From positions 1 through 64,000 of the forward strand of contig NZ_JANQOM010000020.1 of the NCBI RefSeq assembly GCF_028289625.1: 64,000 nt of DNA, in the 5' to 3' direction. The notes under the pieces were generated by a model. It was not told where the DNA came from, did not search any database, and saw nothing but the letters and a program-made list of their open reading frames with translations. Origin of the DNA: Winogradskyella sp. (GTDB lineage: Bacteria > Bacteroidota > Bacteroidia > Flavobacteriales > Flavobacteriaceae). A program made the position numbers and the translations under genes. Below are positions 44,888-53,415 of the stretch, one piece after another (the first letter of the stretch is position 1; each line of letters opens with the position of its first letter).

Positions 44888-46213
44888 TTAAAATTTAAAT
44901 TCTGTTGTAAATACAAAATGATATAAGGGATCTCCAAGGCCACTTTCTTTTAGGAAAGCCCCAGGAAAGATGATATTGGATTCTAATTCGAAATTTAAGA
45001 ATTTATTGAGTTCGTAGCTTACAATACCTCCTAATTGATGACCTATGAACCGTTCGTTATTTATAGATGGATATTCCAATATCAATGCTGGATTATATAA
45101 ACCATCATTTCTCGATAATCGCCAAAAAGCAACATAGTCTAATTGCACATTTACGTCTCCTAATTGGGTCTCCAAATAAGGATGAATATCAAATAAGTTT
45201 GAAGGCCCAAACCTGGCGACACGTCCAAAATAGGCACCTCTTGGGTATAAGCCATCAAAGGTGTTTAGTGCGCCGTCATCACTGTCTCCACTTATCGCTT
45301 CCGTTTTAAGTCCAAGGGTTCCGAATGAAAAGTCACTTTCAATATTAAAGGATGCCGTCCACGCTCTAATATCTTGATCTCCAAAAGATCCAAACTGATA
45401 TACAAATTCATTATTGTATTTTAATCCTTTCCACTCGCCAAAATGACGCAGGCCGATTGAAGCACGATTGTCATCAGCAGTTCCGGCGTTCCATGTTTTG
45501 TTCTCTTCAGTTTTATAAAGGATATAAATATCTGTGTTGGTTGCCTCGGTCCAGTGCTGTATCCAATACAAAACACTCAAAGCTTCATTACCTTCTAAGG
45601 CATCATTGTCAAAAACGCCTTCTTGTTGCTGTACAGGAATGGCATGAACAGCAATAACTTCGGTATTACTATCTTTAAATCGCAATTGTGCCATATCGAA
45701 AGATAGACGTACATTGGGCCCTTCGCGCACATCGACTAAACGACCACTTCCGAGCCGCATATTTTGTCTACCTACGAGTAGCTCCCATTGGTCTGAAAAA
45801 TGGTATTTAAAGAACAACTGATTAAAACTCAATTCATCTCTATCCACTGGAACCAGGTTGTCCTTACTAGTAATTAAACTAGAATTTAATTCGGAAAACA
45901 CTTCAATCTTGTCATTTACTTTTAAATGGGCATGAAGCATAAATCGATTTAAAAACCAATAATCGGTCTGATCTACACTTTTGTCAAACTGCTCATTTAT
46001 AAATGCTTCGGTTTGAAAACGATAACTTCCGCCAAAACTTAATGTTGTTGTTTCAGACAGTCGAAGTTGCTTCAGTTGTTTATAGAATGAATCTGGATTT
46101 TCAATTTGAATGACATCATTTTGCCGAAGCAAACTGAAGTTCAGTTGGTTGTCTTCTTGCGACCAAATAGTAAAAGTAACTAAGCAAATTATGCATAGCG
46201 CTGATGCTTTCAT
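44888..46213 (-). CDS. Alginate-export-like outer-membrane porin
   Basis: A 441-residue beta-barrel with a signal peptide (1-19, ending IWSQ). GGSYRFQTEAFINE, YWFLNRFMLHAHLKVNDKIEVFSELNSS and LLVGRQNMRLGSGRLVDVREGPNVRLSFD correspond to the alginate_export family (Pfam PF13372). Despite the name, such porins in non-alginate producers probably move small organic molecules. Its ATG overlaps the DoxX stop (ATGA), so it belongs to the same operon. Confidence 0.88.
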   Translation of the reverse strand: MKASALCIICLVTFTIWSQEDNQLNFSLLRQNDVIQIENPDSFYKQLKQLRLSETTTLSFGGSYRFQTEAFINEQFDKSVDQTDYWFLNRFMLHAHLKVNDKIEVFSELNSSLITSKDNLVPVDRDELSFNQLFFKYHFSDQWELLVGRQNMRLGSGRLVDVREGPNVRLSFDMAQLRFKDSNTEVIAVHAIPVQQQEGVFDNDALEGNEALSVLYWIQHWTEATNTDIYILYKTEENKTWNAGTADDNRASIGLRHFGEWKGLKYNNEFVYQFGSFGDQDIRAWTASFNIESDFSFGTLGLKTEAISGDSDDGALNTFDGLYPRGAYFGRVARFGPSNLFDIHPYLETQLGDVNVQLDYVAFWRLSRNDGLYNPALILEYPSINNERFIGHQLGGIVSYELNKFLNFELESNIIFPGAFLKESGLGDPLYHFVFTTEFKF

Positions 46214-46641
46214 TTTTTGCTGCTAAACAATTTATAATCTAATGAGTATTTACCGGCACCAAGAAAAAACAGGGCTAAGTAAGCTAACGAATACATTAAC
46301 GGTACATCTTTTACTGACCAAGGGTCGTTGCCATGCACTATGAAGAATCCCATTAAGGTAACGCTTATTATGGGTAGTATAGCTAATCGGGTTCCTAGTC
46401 CTAATATTACAAAAATCGGCGCAACAATATTGGCAATAATCGCTATTATGGCGCTTACTTCACCACCAACTCCTATAGGATCTGGAATATGTGCAACCGT
46501 GCCTTCAAAATCCAAAAGCTTTTTCATGCCATGCGTATTGATCATGGACAGTGATACTAATACCCTAAATAATAGTAACGTTAAGTCTTTCGATAAAAAT
46601 GTTGATTGGTCAGAAAATAGTTTTTGGATTGTCTTTTCCAT
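46210..46641 (-). CDS. DoxX family membrane protein
   Basis: A 143-residue protein with four membrane helices. LLLFRVLVSLSMINTHGMKKLLDFEG and the closing GAGKYSLDYKL match DoxX-like proteins, often linked to quinone or thiol redox reactions in the membrane. It overlaps the porin gene by four bases and lies 73 bases after YceI, a gap that contains a strong hairpin. Confidence 0.88.
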   Translation of the reverse strand: MEKTIQKLFSDQSTFLSKDLTLLLFRVLVSLSMINTHGMKKLLDFEGTVAHIPDPIGVGGEVSAIIAIIANIVAPIFVILGLGTRLAILPIISVTLMGFFIVHGNDPWSVKDVPLMYSLAYLALFFLGAGKYSLDYKLFSSKK

Positions 46642-46665
46642 TTCTAAAAAGATGTTTAATGCATA

Positions 46666-46695
46666 TAGAAGCGATGAAAACCAACATCGCTTCTA
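46666..46695 (-). repeat. Intra-operon hairpin between YceI and DoxX genes
   Basis: A perfect 11-bp stem (TAGAAGCGATG and CATCGCTTCTA) with an eight-base loop lies 20 bases after the YceI stop. No T-tract follows on the minus strand, so it is more likely an mRNA stabiliser or partial attenuator than a full terminator. Confidence 0.6.
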
Positions 46696-46714
46696 AATCA
46701 GTTGGGCTTCAGGC

Positions 46715-47239
46715 TTATTCCTTAATAAATTGAAGTTCTATTGCGAGCTTAATAGTATCTCCGACAACAACACTACCTGCTTCAGTGACGGCATTCCATG
46801 TTAAGCCAAATTCTTTTCTGCTGATGCTACCAGAGATTTCAAAACCTGCTTTGGTCTGGCCATATGGGTCAACAGCTATACCGTTAAAGTCCATATCTAA
46901 AGAGATTTCTTTAGTTACGTCTTTAATAGTTAAATCACCAATAACTTTTGAGCCATCAAAAGATTTGGACTTGAATGTCATTTCAGGAAAAGATGCAACA
47001 TTGAAGAAATCTTCTGATTTTAAGTGGTTGTCTCTATCCTTGTTTTTAGTATTGATAGAATTAACTTTTGCCGAAAAGTTAAACCGTGCATCATTAAAAT
47101 CTTCTGTGTCCGTTTCAACTGAAGCTATGAAGTCTTCAAAGTGACCACTTACTGTTGAAATCATCATGTGTTTTACTTTAAATCCTATTTCAGAATGTGC
47201 TGTATCGACATTCCATGTTGTTTTTGTTATTGTTTCCAT
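46715..47239 (-). CDS. YceI-like domain protein
   Basis: A 174-residue lipocalin-like beta-barrel of the YceI family, which binds isoprenoid or other long hydrophobic molecules. TWNVDTAHSEIGFKVKHMMISTVSGHFEDF is the signature, and HLKSEDFFNVASFPEMTFKS follows near residue 75. No signal peptide is visible, unlike E. coli YceI, so this copy is probably cytoplasmic. It lies 51 bases after the amidohydrolase gene. Confidence 0.94.
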   Translation of the reverse strand: METITKTTWNVDTAHSEIGFKVKHMMISTVSGHFEDFIASVETDTEDFNDARFNFSAKVNSINTKNKDRDNHLKSEDFFNVASFPEMTFKSKSFDGSKVIGDLTIKDVTKEISLDMDFNGIAVDPYGQTKAGFEISGSISRKEFGLTWNAVTEAGSVVVGDTIKLAIELQFIKE

Positions 47240-47290
47240 TTTTATTGTTTTTTGATTATTTATTATTCGTTTTATATTTTGGGATTTGAA

Positions 47291-49129
47291 TTAGTCCAAA
47301 TACAATTTTCTAAAATCACCAGTACGATAGAGTGGCGACCAATCTGGCGCAACATCTGGTAAAGCTGGTGGAGCAAATTTTTGGAAATCATCATAAGCGT
47401 GGACAATTTTTCCTCCAAGACCAGTTAACTTAGCGTGTGTTCTAGGAATTAAGGCATCTGGAACTTCCATCACATCCTGATTTAAAATTGTGAAGTCTGC
47501 TAACTGCCCTTCTTTTATCTGTCCTTTTTTACCATCATCACCAGTAAACCAAGCTGATCCTTTTGTCCATAATCCAATGGCTTCCTCTCTTGTTAAGATG
47601 TTGTCATCACCATACATTTGACGCCCACCTCTAGATTGTCCTGTAGCTAACCAATGAATAGAGTACCATGGGTTGTAAGAGCTAACCCGTGTAGCATCGG
47701 TTCCACCACCAACAGGAATGCCCATTTTTAGCATCTTTTTAATTGGCGGTGTTTGTGCCAATGCAGCTGCTCCATAATTCTTCACAAAGTCTTCGGCTTG
47801 ATAAGCAATTCTATTTTGGATTGCGATACCTAAATCTAATTTGGCAATACGCTCTAGAGTTCTTTCGTCAAAAGTTTCACCATGGTCAATAAAAGTTCCT
47901 TTCGGTAGTTTACCATCACCTGCAGCGGCAACTTCTTCATACATATCCAATAAAATCTGAGCAGATTCATTATAGGTGACGTGCTGTCTCCATGGCCAGT
48001 TATTTTCAGCTAATAACTTATAAATGGGTAAGGCAACCTCTCTAACATTTGGCTCCAAGTTAGGACGTTGCTGCGCAAAGATTTCATAATCATAAGCCGC
48101 CCATGCAATATTCTCACCACCACCAATGAATCGATACATATCATCACCATCACCTGGTTTAACCATGCCTATCCATCGTTTGTAATCGTCGTATTCTCGA
48201 CCTCCGACTTGTGGAAACGTATGAATACCTACGCGTACCGTTGATAACCCCTGTTTGTTTACATCTTGAATAACATCATATGCATCTGGGTATTGCATAC
48301 CGCCACCACCAGCGTCAGACAATGAAGTCAACCCAAGAGCATTCATCTCATTCATAAAGTGTTGAGTTCCCAAAACTTGCTGAGGTCTAGTCATTTTGGG
48401 TAACTTGGTAAGTGTTTTGTACATGATTAAGCCAGAGGGTGCTGCAGTAATAATTCCCGTAGCTCGACCATTTCGGTCTTTTTCTATACGGCCTTTGTGG
48501 TATAAATCAATAGGTTCATTATCATAATTTAAAACCTCAATGGCTTTTCTGTTGAGCATACCATAGGCATAGAGATAAAAAATGTATACTGGATGGTTAG
48601 GTGCTACCTTGTTAATCTCATCTAAGGTAGGCATGCGTTTCTCTTTGAATTGTTCCCATGAAAATCCGCCTACTACGCGTATCCACTGACCTTTAGGTGT
48701 GTGTTTTACTTCTTCAGCTAACATTGCTAAGGCTTCTTCAACAGAGCTTACCCAATCCCATCGTAATTCTAAACCATAATGTAAACCTTCTCTAACACCA
48801 TGAGTGTGTGAGTCGTTAAGACCAGGTATAACTCTGTGCCCTTTGGCATCGATTACCTTTGTTTGTCGCCCAATTAGTTCAGATACTGCACTGTTAGAGC
48901 CTACACGATAAAACTTACTATCTTTGATGGCAAAGGCTTCTGCATTGGGGGCTTTAGGGTCTATGGTTGTAACTTTGGCATTGCGCACAACCAAATCTGC
49001 CGAACCTTTTATTTGAAAAAAGGGACTTCCAAAGACAGATGATGGCATTATTAAGGTTGATGCACCTGCTGCCATAGTGCCTTTGATGAAGTCTCTCCGA
49101 CGCATGTTGTTTGTTGTTTTATTTTTCAT
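47291..49129 (-). CDS. Exported amidohydrolase, YtcJ-like
   Basis: A 612-residue metal-dependent amidohydrolase of the amidohydrolase 3 (YtcJ) type. The N-terminus MRRRDFIKGTMAAGAST (R10-R12, F14) is a Tat signal, so the folded enzyme is exported. The metal site has H108 and H110 (NDSHTHGVREG), and DHGETFDERTL and GGTDATRVSSYNPW lie near 415 and 500. The ring-opening or amide substrate is unknown. It is separated from the isochorismatase-family gene upstream by 104 bases containing a hairpin. Confidence 0.9.
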   Translation of the reverse strand: MKNKTTNNMRRRDFIKGTMAAGASTLIMPSSVFGSPFFQIKGSADLVVRNAKVTTIDPKAPNAEAFAIKDSKFYRVGSNSAVSELIGRQTKVIDAKGHRVIPGLNDSHTHGVREGLHYGLELRWDWVSSVEEALAMLAEEVKHTPKGQWIRVVGGFSWEQFKEKRMPTLDEINKVAPNHPVYIFYLYAYGMLNRKAIEVLNYDNEPIDLYHKGRIEKDRNGRATGIITAAPSGLIMYKTLTKLPKMTRPQQVLGTQHFMNEMNALGLTSLSDAGGGGMQYPDAYDVIQDVNKQGLSTVRVGIHTFPQVGGREYDDYKRWIGMVKPGDGDDMYRFIGGGENIAWAAYDYEIFAQQRPNLEPNVREVALPIYKLLAENNWPWRQHVTYNESAQILLDMYEEVAAAGDGKLPKGTFIDHGETFDERTLERIAKLDLGIAIQNRIAYQAEDFVKNYGAAALAQTPPIKKMLKMGIPVGGGTDATRVSSYNPWYSIHWLATGQSRGGRQMYGDDNILTREEAIGLWTKGSAWFTGDDGKKGQIKEGQLADFTILNQDVMEVPDALIPRTHAKLTGLGGKIVHAYDDFQKFAPPALPDVAPDWSPLYRTGDFRKLYLD

Positions 49130-49191
49130 TGAATTAATAATTACAGGATTGGACTTAGATGTTTTGATTGTGGACTAAAAGAGGATTGCAA

Positions 49192-49219
49192 AGCACCCCA
49201 AATCTATTTATGAGGTGCT
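49192..49219 (-). terminator. Weak terminator or attenuator after the isochorismatase gene
   Basis: AGCACCTCA and TGGGGTGCT (minus strand, one wobble) form a 9-bp stem with a 10-base loop, followed only by TTTGC. It starts 14 bases after the stop at 49234. The short T-tract suggests partial read-through into the amidohydrolase gene. Confidence 0.5.
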
Positions 49220-49233
49220 AATCAGAATTATTA

Positions 49234-49983
49234 CTAGTTTTTCTTTTCCTCTTCTTTTGCCCATTTTTGCATAGTTTTGATATAATCGATACCTAAACCA
49301 TAAGCTCCACCATATCTTTTAGCCAGTTCATTCACTTCGATATACTGGTCAGAACGCGACCAGTCTCTGTAGATTTCCAATAAGTATTGCATAGAGGTCA
49401 TGGGGATAACGCCCGCTTGAATCATACGTGCCATAGCCATATCATGAGCCTCTTGGGATACAGCACCAGAGGCATCAGAAATCACATAGACTTCATAGCC
49501 ATCTTCTAAAGCAGATAGCGCAGCTAAGTTGATACATACTTCTGTCCAAAGCCCAGCCATCACAAGTTTTTTCTTTCCAGTGGCTTCAACAGCTTTTATA
49601 AAGTTAGTGTCCTCCCATGAATTCATGGTGGTACGATCTACATAAGTACTTTCATCTGGATAATACTCTCTAATTTCTGGAAAAACCGGACCGGAAAATT
49701 GTCTTTCGGCCACAGTCGTTACAATTGTTGGAACCTTGAATAATTTTGATGCACCAGCAATTAAACCGGCATTGTTTCTCAATTCTTCAATGGGTTGTGA
49801 TTCCACAGCAAATGCCATCTGACCTTCGTGATCAATTAAAATTAGGGCATGATTAGTTGGATTTAAGACTTGCTCAGCTGCCTTTGATGGATCATTAACT
49901 GGATTAGGATTGTACTGTGTCCATTGCGCAAATGACACCGTTGATATTAATAGTGCGACAATAGTTAATTTTAAAGTTTTCAT
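49234..49983 (-). CDS. Exported isochorismatase-family hydrolase, YcaC-like
   Basis: A 249-residue cysteine hydrolase. The ATG at 49983 gives a signal peptide (MKTLKLTIVALLISTVSFAQ). An ATG seven codons upstream is possible. D51 (LILIDHEGQ) and C150 (GLWTEVCINL) are the expected nucleophile-site pair, and SDASGAVSQEAHDMAMARM is typical of YcaC. The natural substrate of YcaC is unknown, and relatives hydrolyse amides or enol ethers. Family members are normally cytoplasmic, so the signal peptide is unusual. It lies between pirin and the amidohydrolase. Confidence 0.9.
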   Translation of the reverse strand: MKTLKLTIVALLISTVSFAQWTQYNPNPVNDPSKAAEQVLNPTNHALILIDHEGQMAFAVESQPIEELRNNAGLIAGASKLFKVPTIVTTVAERQFSGPVFPEIREYYPDESTYVDRTTMNSWEDTNFIKAVEATGKKKLVMAGLWTEVCINLAALSALEDGYEVYVISDASGAVSQEAHDMAMARMIQAGVIPMTSMQYLLEIYRDWSRSDQYIEVNELAKRYGGAYGLGIDYIKTMQKWAKEEEKKN

Positions 49984-50194
49984 TTTTTTGTTTTTTATGC
50001 TCATTGATTGAGCGGTTGATATTTGTTTGAGTTATGTTTTCGTTATCATGAAGCCTTTCGCATGAGGCGACTATTTATTCTTCGCTTTAAATGGTTGTAT
50101 TGCGTAAGGTTTCTGTTAGCAGCATGGCAGTTAAAGTGTCTGCATGCTTCTATGAATCGAACGTTTACCATTTTTAATTTTCCTTTCTATTAGA
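49984..50194 (-). other. 211-base gap between pirin and isochorismatase genes
   Basis: No gene is seen. AGCATGGCAG (50121-50130) and CTGCATGCT (50140-50148) form a stem with one bulged base, without a T-tract. No sigma-54-type GG-N10-GC pair or TAnnTTTG box was found in the minus direction, so transcription from the pirin promoter may read through. Confidence 0.4.
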
Positions 50195-51085
50195 TTATAT
50201 GGTCATCGGAACTTCCATTAGTAATACTTCAGCATTACTATCGGATTCTATGGTCAGTTCTTCAATATTAGAAATACCCATGCCATCTCTTTCATTTAAT
50301 GATTCACCGTTTATGGTGACATCCCCTTTAATGATAAAAGCGTAAACACCATTATTTTTTGAATCTTTTAATTGATAGTTAACATACTTTCCTTTATCGA
50401 GGTTGGCCATGTGAAACCATGCATTTTGGTGAATCCATACACCATCGTCTTCTGCATTTGGTGACAATACTTGTTGTAGTTTGTTTTGTCTGTCTATAGT
50501 ATTTAACGTGATTTGGTCGTAACGAGGTTGAACGCTTTTTTTGTTTGGGAAAACCCAAATCTGAAGAAATTTCACTTTCTCATCAGCGTTGGCATTGTAC
50601 TCAGAATGCATTATTCCAGTACCTGCACTCATCACCTGAATATCACCCGATTTAATAATAGTTTTGTTGCCCATGTTGTCTTCGTGCTTTAGGTCGCCCT
50701 CTAATGGAATAGAAATAATTTCCATATCGCGATGTGGATGTGTACCAAAACCTTGACTTTCTGCGACGATATCGTCATTTAATACTCTTAATACACCAAA
50801 GTGCATACGCTCTGGGTTATGGTAATTGGCAAAACTAAAAGTGTGTCTTGACTGTAACCAGCCATGATTAGCACTTCCTCTTGTGTCTGCTTTGTGAATT
50901 ATAGTATTCACGTTTTCTACTGTTGTTTTCATAATGTTTTGATCTTTATTAGGTAAATGGTTGTAACCAACTTTTTTTAACTCGGCTTTAGCAGTTTCAG
51001 AATTGGTTTTAGCTAAAGCTGAAACACCTAACGTTGAAGCTATTGTTCCGACTATAGATGTTTTTAAAAAGTCCTTACGTTTCAT
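50195..51085 (-). CDS. Pirin family protein with N-terminal export signal
   Basis: A 296-residue bicupin. Residues 1-25 (MKRKDFLKTSIVGTIASTLG then VSALA) look like a Tat-type signal with KRK in place of RR, followed by a 26-residue linker; the pirin proper begins near residue 52 (MKTTVENVNTIIHKAD). SRHTFSFANYHNPERMHFG, GFGTHPHRDMEI and SAGTGIMHSEYN give the metal-binding cupin residues (HPH, then H and E). Some pirins have quercetin 2,3-dioxygenase activity. An exported pirin is unusual. It is preceded by a sigma-54-type promoter and divergent from a sigma-54 activator. Confidence 0.9.
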   Translation of the reverse strand: MKRKDFLKTSIVGTIASTLGVSALAKTNSETAKAELKKVGYNHLPNKDQNIMKTTVENVNTIIHKADTRGSANHGWLQSRHTFSFANYHNPERMHFGVLRVLNDDIVAESQGFGTHPHRDMEIISIPLEGDLKHEDNMGNKTIIKSGDIQVMSAGTGIMHSEYNANADEKVKFLQIWVFPNKKSVQPRYDQITLNTIDRQNKLQQVLSPNAEDDGVWIHQNAWFHMANLDKGKYVNYQLKDSKNNGVYAFIIKGDVTINGESLNERDGMGISNIEELTIESDSNAEVLLMEVPMTI

Positions 51086-51113
51086 ATTACTTGTTTTTGT
51101 TTGGTGTTTTATA

Positions 51114-51130
51114 GGCTATTCTTGTGCCAA
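51114..51130 (-). promoter_or_regulatory. Sigma-54 (-24/-12) promoter of the pirin operon
   Basis: On the minus strand TTGGCAC-AAGAA-TAGCC contains a perfect -24 element (TTGGCAC) and, exactly ten bases after the GG, the invariant GC of the -12 element (TAGC instead of TTGC). Transcription would start near 51104, about 20 bases before the pirin ATG. The divergent gene encodes a sigma-54 activator, which strongly supports the call. Confidence 0.8.
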
Positions 51131-51180
51131 AAAATCATTTATTTGATTACCAGTGTTTTATGTTGAGTTTTGGGGGAATA

Positions 51181-51204
51181 AAAATTCTAATTTTTTAGAA
51201 TTTT
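51181..51204. promoter_or_regulatory. Perfect inverted repeat, candidate activator-binding site
   Basis: AAAATTCTAA (51181-51190) and TTAGAATTTT (51195-51204) flank TTTT. The repeat lies 50-75 bases upstream of the -24 element of the pirin promoter and 52 bases before the activator's own ATG, a fitting place for an upstream activator sequence and for autoregulation. Confidence 0.5.
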
Positions 51205-51255
51205 CTATTATATGAGAAATTTTAATTGTATTTTAACAATCTAATTATTGGTTTA

Positions 51256-53379
51256 ATGGACAACAATATTCCTTTTGAAATTTTCCGAGAAAAATTTTTT
51301 GAAAACCTTCCCTACAAGATTATGTGGATGGATGAATTGGGTAAGATAATCTATGCTAATACTAAGTTTTTAAAGCGCTTAGGTTATACCAGAAATGAGT
51401 TAAAAAAGCTAACCATTTTTGATATCAATCCGTCTACCACAACAGAAACTTGGAAAGATCATTGGGATAAAGTAAGCTATGAGAGGTTTCATAGCTTTAA
51501 AGCAGTGCACCAAACCAAAAAAGGAAATTACTATGATGTTGAGGTTTCTGCTCATTTTTTCTCAAATAATGGAAAAAAGATTATAGCAGCTATAGTTAAT
51601 GATATTTCCGAGTCGAGTTTTTACAAAAATCTGTTGAACCATGCTGAACGTATGAATCATATTGGAGGTTGGAAATTAAATTTGCAGGATGGTTCTATCA
51701 TTGTAACCCAAGAATCTTTTAAAATATTCGAAACCGATAATCCGCAAGAATTTTTACCAAGTGTGGTCATTCATCGCTTTGAAGAATCAGAACACTTAAA
51801 GGCATTAATGAGTAAGGCCATGAGAAATGGCGCAGACTATGATGAAATCCTTACCCTTAAAAGAAAATCTGGTGAACTACGCTATTTAAGGTGTGTCACT
51901 GAACCAGTGATTAAAAAAGACAAAATTTATAGGTTGATTGGAACATATCAAGATGTTACAGAAGAAGTTGAAAAGAAAAACAGACTCCAGTTTTTTAAAG
52001 AAATAATTGATAATGCTGAGGATTTATTTTATCTCTACAATAGAGAAGGGAAGCTATTACATTATAGTGAGTCTGTGGTTAAGGCGCTTGGATTTTCTAA
52101 ATCTGAACTTGACAGTTTTTGGATTTATGATTTAGATTCGAGGATTACGAAAGAATGGTGGTACAGCCACTTTGACGAGATAAAAGAAAAAGGAGCAGTG
52201 CATCTTGAGTGGATGATTTCACGAAAAGACGGAACTGCTTTCCCAGCAGATATTATCGCGAATCATTTAGTCTATAATGGTGAAGATATCAACTGTGCCG
52301 TAATTAGAGATGTTTCACGGTTAAAAGAAAATGAGCAACAACTAAAAGTTGCACTAGACGAGCTATCGGAATTAAAAGATGAACTTGAAATAGACAACCA
52401 ATATTTACGTGAAGAAATCAGTAGCAAAATAAATTTGAATAATATTATTTGTAGAAGCAAAGCATATAAAGTAGTCCTTGACCAAGTCACACAGGTAGCC
52501 GTTACTGATTCCACCGTTTTAATCACTGGAGAGTCAGGTACGGGTAAGGAACTTTTGGCAAGTGCAGTACATTTAAATAGCCTGAGAAGTGATCGTCCTC
52601 TAATAAAGGTAAATTGTGCAACCCTGCCCAAAGAACTTTTTGAGAGCGAACTATTTGGGCATAAAAAGGGATCGTTTACTGGTGCAATAAATGATAAAGT
52701 GGGAAAATTTAGTCTGGCTGATGGCGGGACCATCTTCTTAGATGAAATTGGTGAGGTGCCTATTGATTTACAAGCAAAATTATTGCGTGTTTTGCAAGAA
52801 GGTGAATTTGATCAACTAGGAGCAACATCAACTACAAAAATTGATGTCAGAATTATTGCAGCGACGAATCGTAACTTGAAGGAGATGGTTAAAGACGGGA
52901 ATTTTCGTGAAGACTTGTATTATAGGCTAAATGTTTTTCCAATACACAATATTCCATTAAGAGCCAGAAAAGATGATATACCATTATTGGCGCAGTTCTT
53001 TCTTGAAAAATATTCTGCAAAAGCAGGTAAATCATTCAAGCGACTTTCTAAACAAACCACAGAGCGATTAATGGATTATAATTTTCCTGGGAATATAAGA
53101 GAGTTAGAAAACTTAATCGAACGTGCCGTCATTATTGAAAATGGTACTACGCTTAAACCAGGGTCTTGGATGCCGAATCAAAATATTGCCTTGGCTTCAG
53201 ATGCGTTTAAAACTTTGGATGAAACACAAAGAGACCACATTATTAAAGTATTGGATTTTACGAATTGGCGTGTTAGCGGACCTAAAGGTGCAGCAACTAT
53301 TTTAGGGATGAAGGATAAGACCCTTTTTGCCAGAATGAAAAAATTAGGCATTGAAAAACAGATTGGTTTAAAGCGATAA
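51256..53379 (+). CDS. Sigma-54-dependent transcriptional activator with three PAS domains
   Basis: A 707-residue bacterial enhancer-binding protein. Three PAS domains (about 15-120, 130-240 and 250-355) are followed by a coiled coil (356-392), the AAA+ domain (about 397-620; Walker A GESGTGKE at 425-432, sigma-54 contact loop GSFTGA at 472-477, LDEIGEVP) and a Fis-type helix-turn-helix (about 665-705). The loop has Ser instead of Ala in GAFTGA, a common variant. The ATG at 51256 is used because the longer frame would begin at TTG. The PAS domains suggest a small-molecule, redox or gas signal. It is divergent from the pirin operon, its probable target. Confidence 0.94.
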   Translation: MDNNIPFEIFREKFFENLPYKIMWMDELGKIIYANTKFLKRLGYTRNELKKLTIFDINPSTTTETWKDHWDKVSYERFHSFKAVHQTKKGNYYDVEVSAHFFSNNGKKIIAAIVNDISESSFYKNLLNHAERMNHIGGWKLNLQDGSIIVTQESFKIFETDNPQEFLPSVVIHRFEESEHLKALMSKAMRNGADYDEILTLKRKSGELRYLRCVTEPVIKKDKIYRLIGTYQDVTEEVEKKNRLQFFKEIIDNAEDLFYLYNREGKLLHYSESVVKALGFSKSELDSFWIYDLDSRITKEWWYSHFDEIKEKGAVHLEWMISRKDGTAFPADIIANHLVYNGEDINCAVIRDVSRLKENEQQLKVALDELSELKDELEIDNQYLREEISSKINLNNIICRSKAYKVVLDQVTQVAVTDSTVLITGESGTGKELLASAVHLNSLRSDRPLIKVNCATLPKELFESELFGHKKGSFTGAINDKVGKFSLADGGTIFLDEIGEVPIDLQAKLLRVLQEGEFDQLGATSTTKIDVRIIAATNRNLKEMVKDGNFREDLYYRLNVFPIHNIPLRARKDDIPLLAQFFLEKYSAKAGKSFKRLSKQTTERLMDYNFPGNIRELENLIERAVIIENGTTLKPGSWMPNQNIALASDAFKTLDETQRDHIIKVLDFTNWRVSGPKGAATILGMKDKTLFARMKKLGIEKQIGLKR

Positions 53380-53382
53380 TCA

Positions 53383-53415
53383 AAACAGAATTATACAAGT
53401 CTTTTTATTCTGTTT
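53383..53415. terminator. Possible terminator between convergent genes
   Basis: AAACAGAAT (53383-53391) and ATTCTGTTT (53407-53415) form a 9-bp stem with a 15-base loop between the activator gene and the metallophosphoesterase gene. The T-tracts are short, so function is uncertain. Confidence 0.35.

Noticed and set aside
44888-46213. Alginate biosynthesis or export
   Set aside because: No alginate polymerase, acetylase or lyase genes occur in the window; the family name does not define the substrate.
49234-49983. True isochorismatase in siderophore synthesis
   Set aside because: No siderophore genes are nearby, the sequence is YcaC-like and it has a signal peptide.
51226-51255. TTG-initiated extension of the sigma-54 activator
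   Set aside because: The ATG at 51256 starts a normal PAS N-terminus, and the extension would run into the promoter region.
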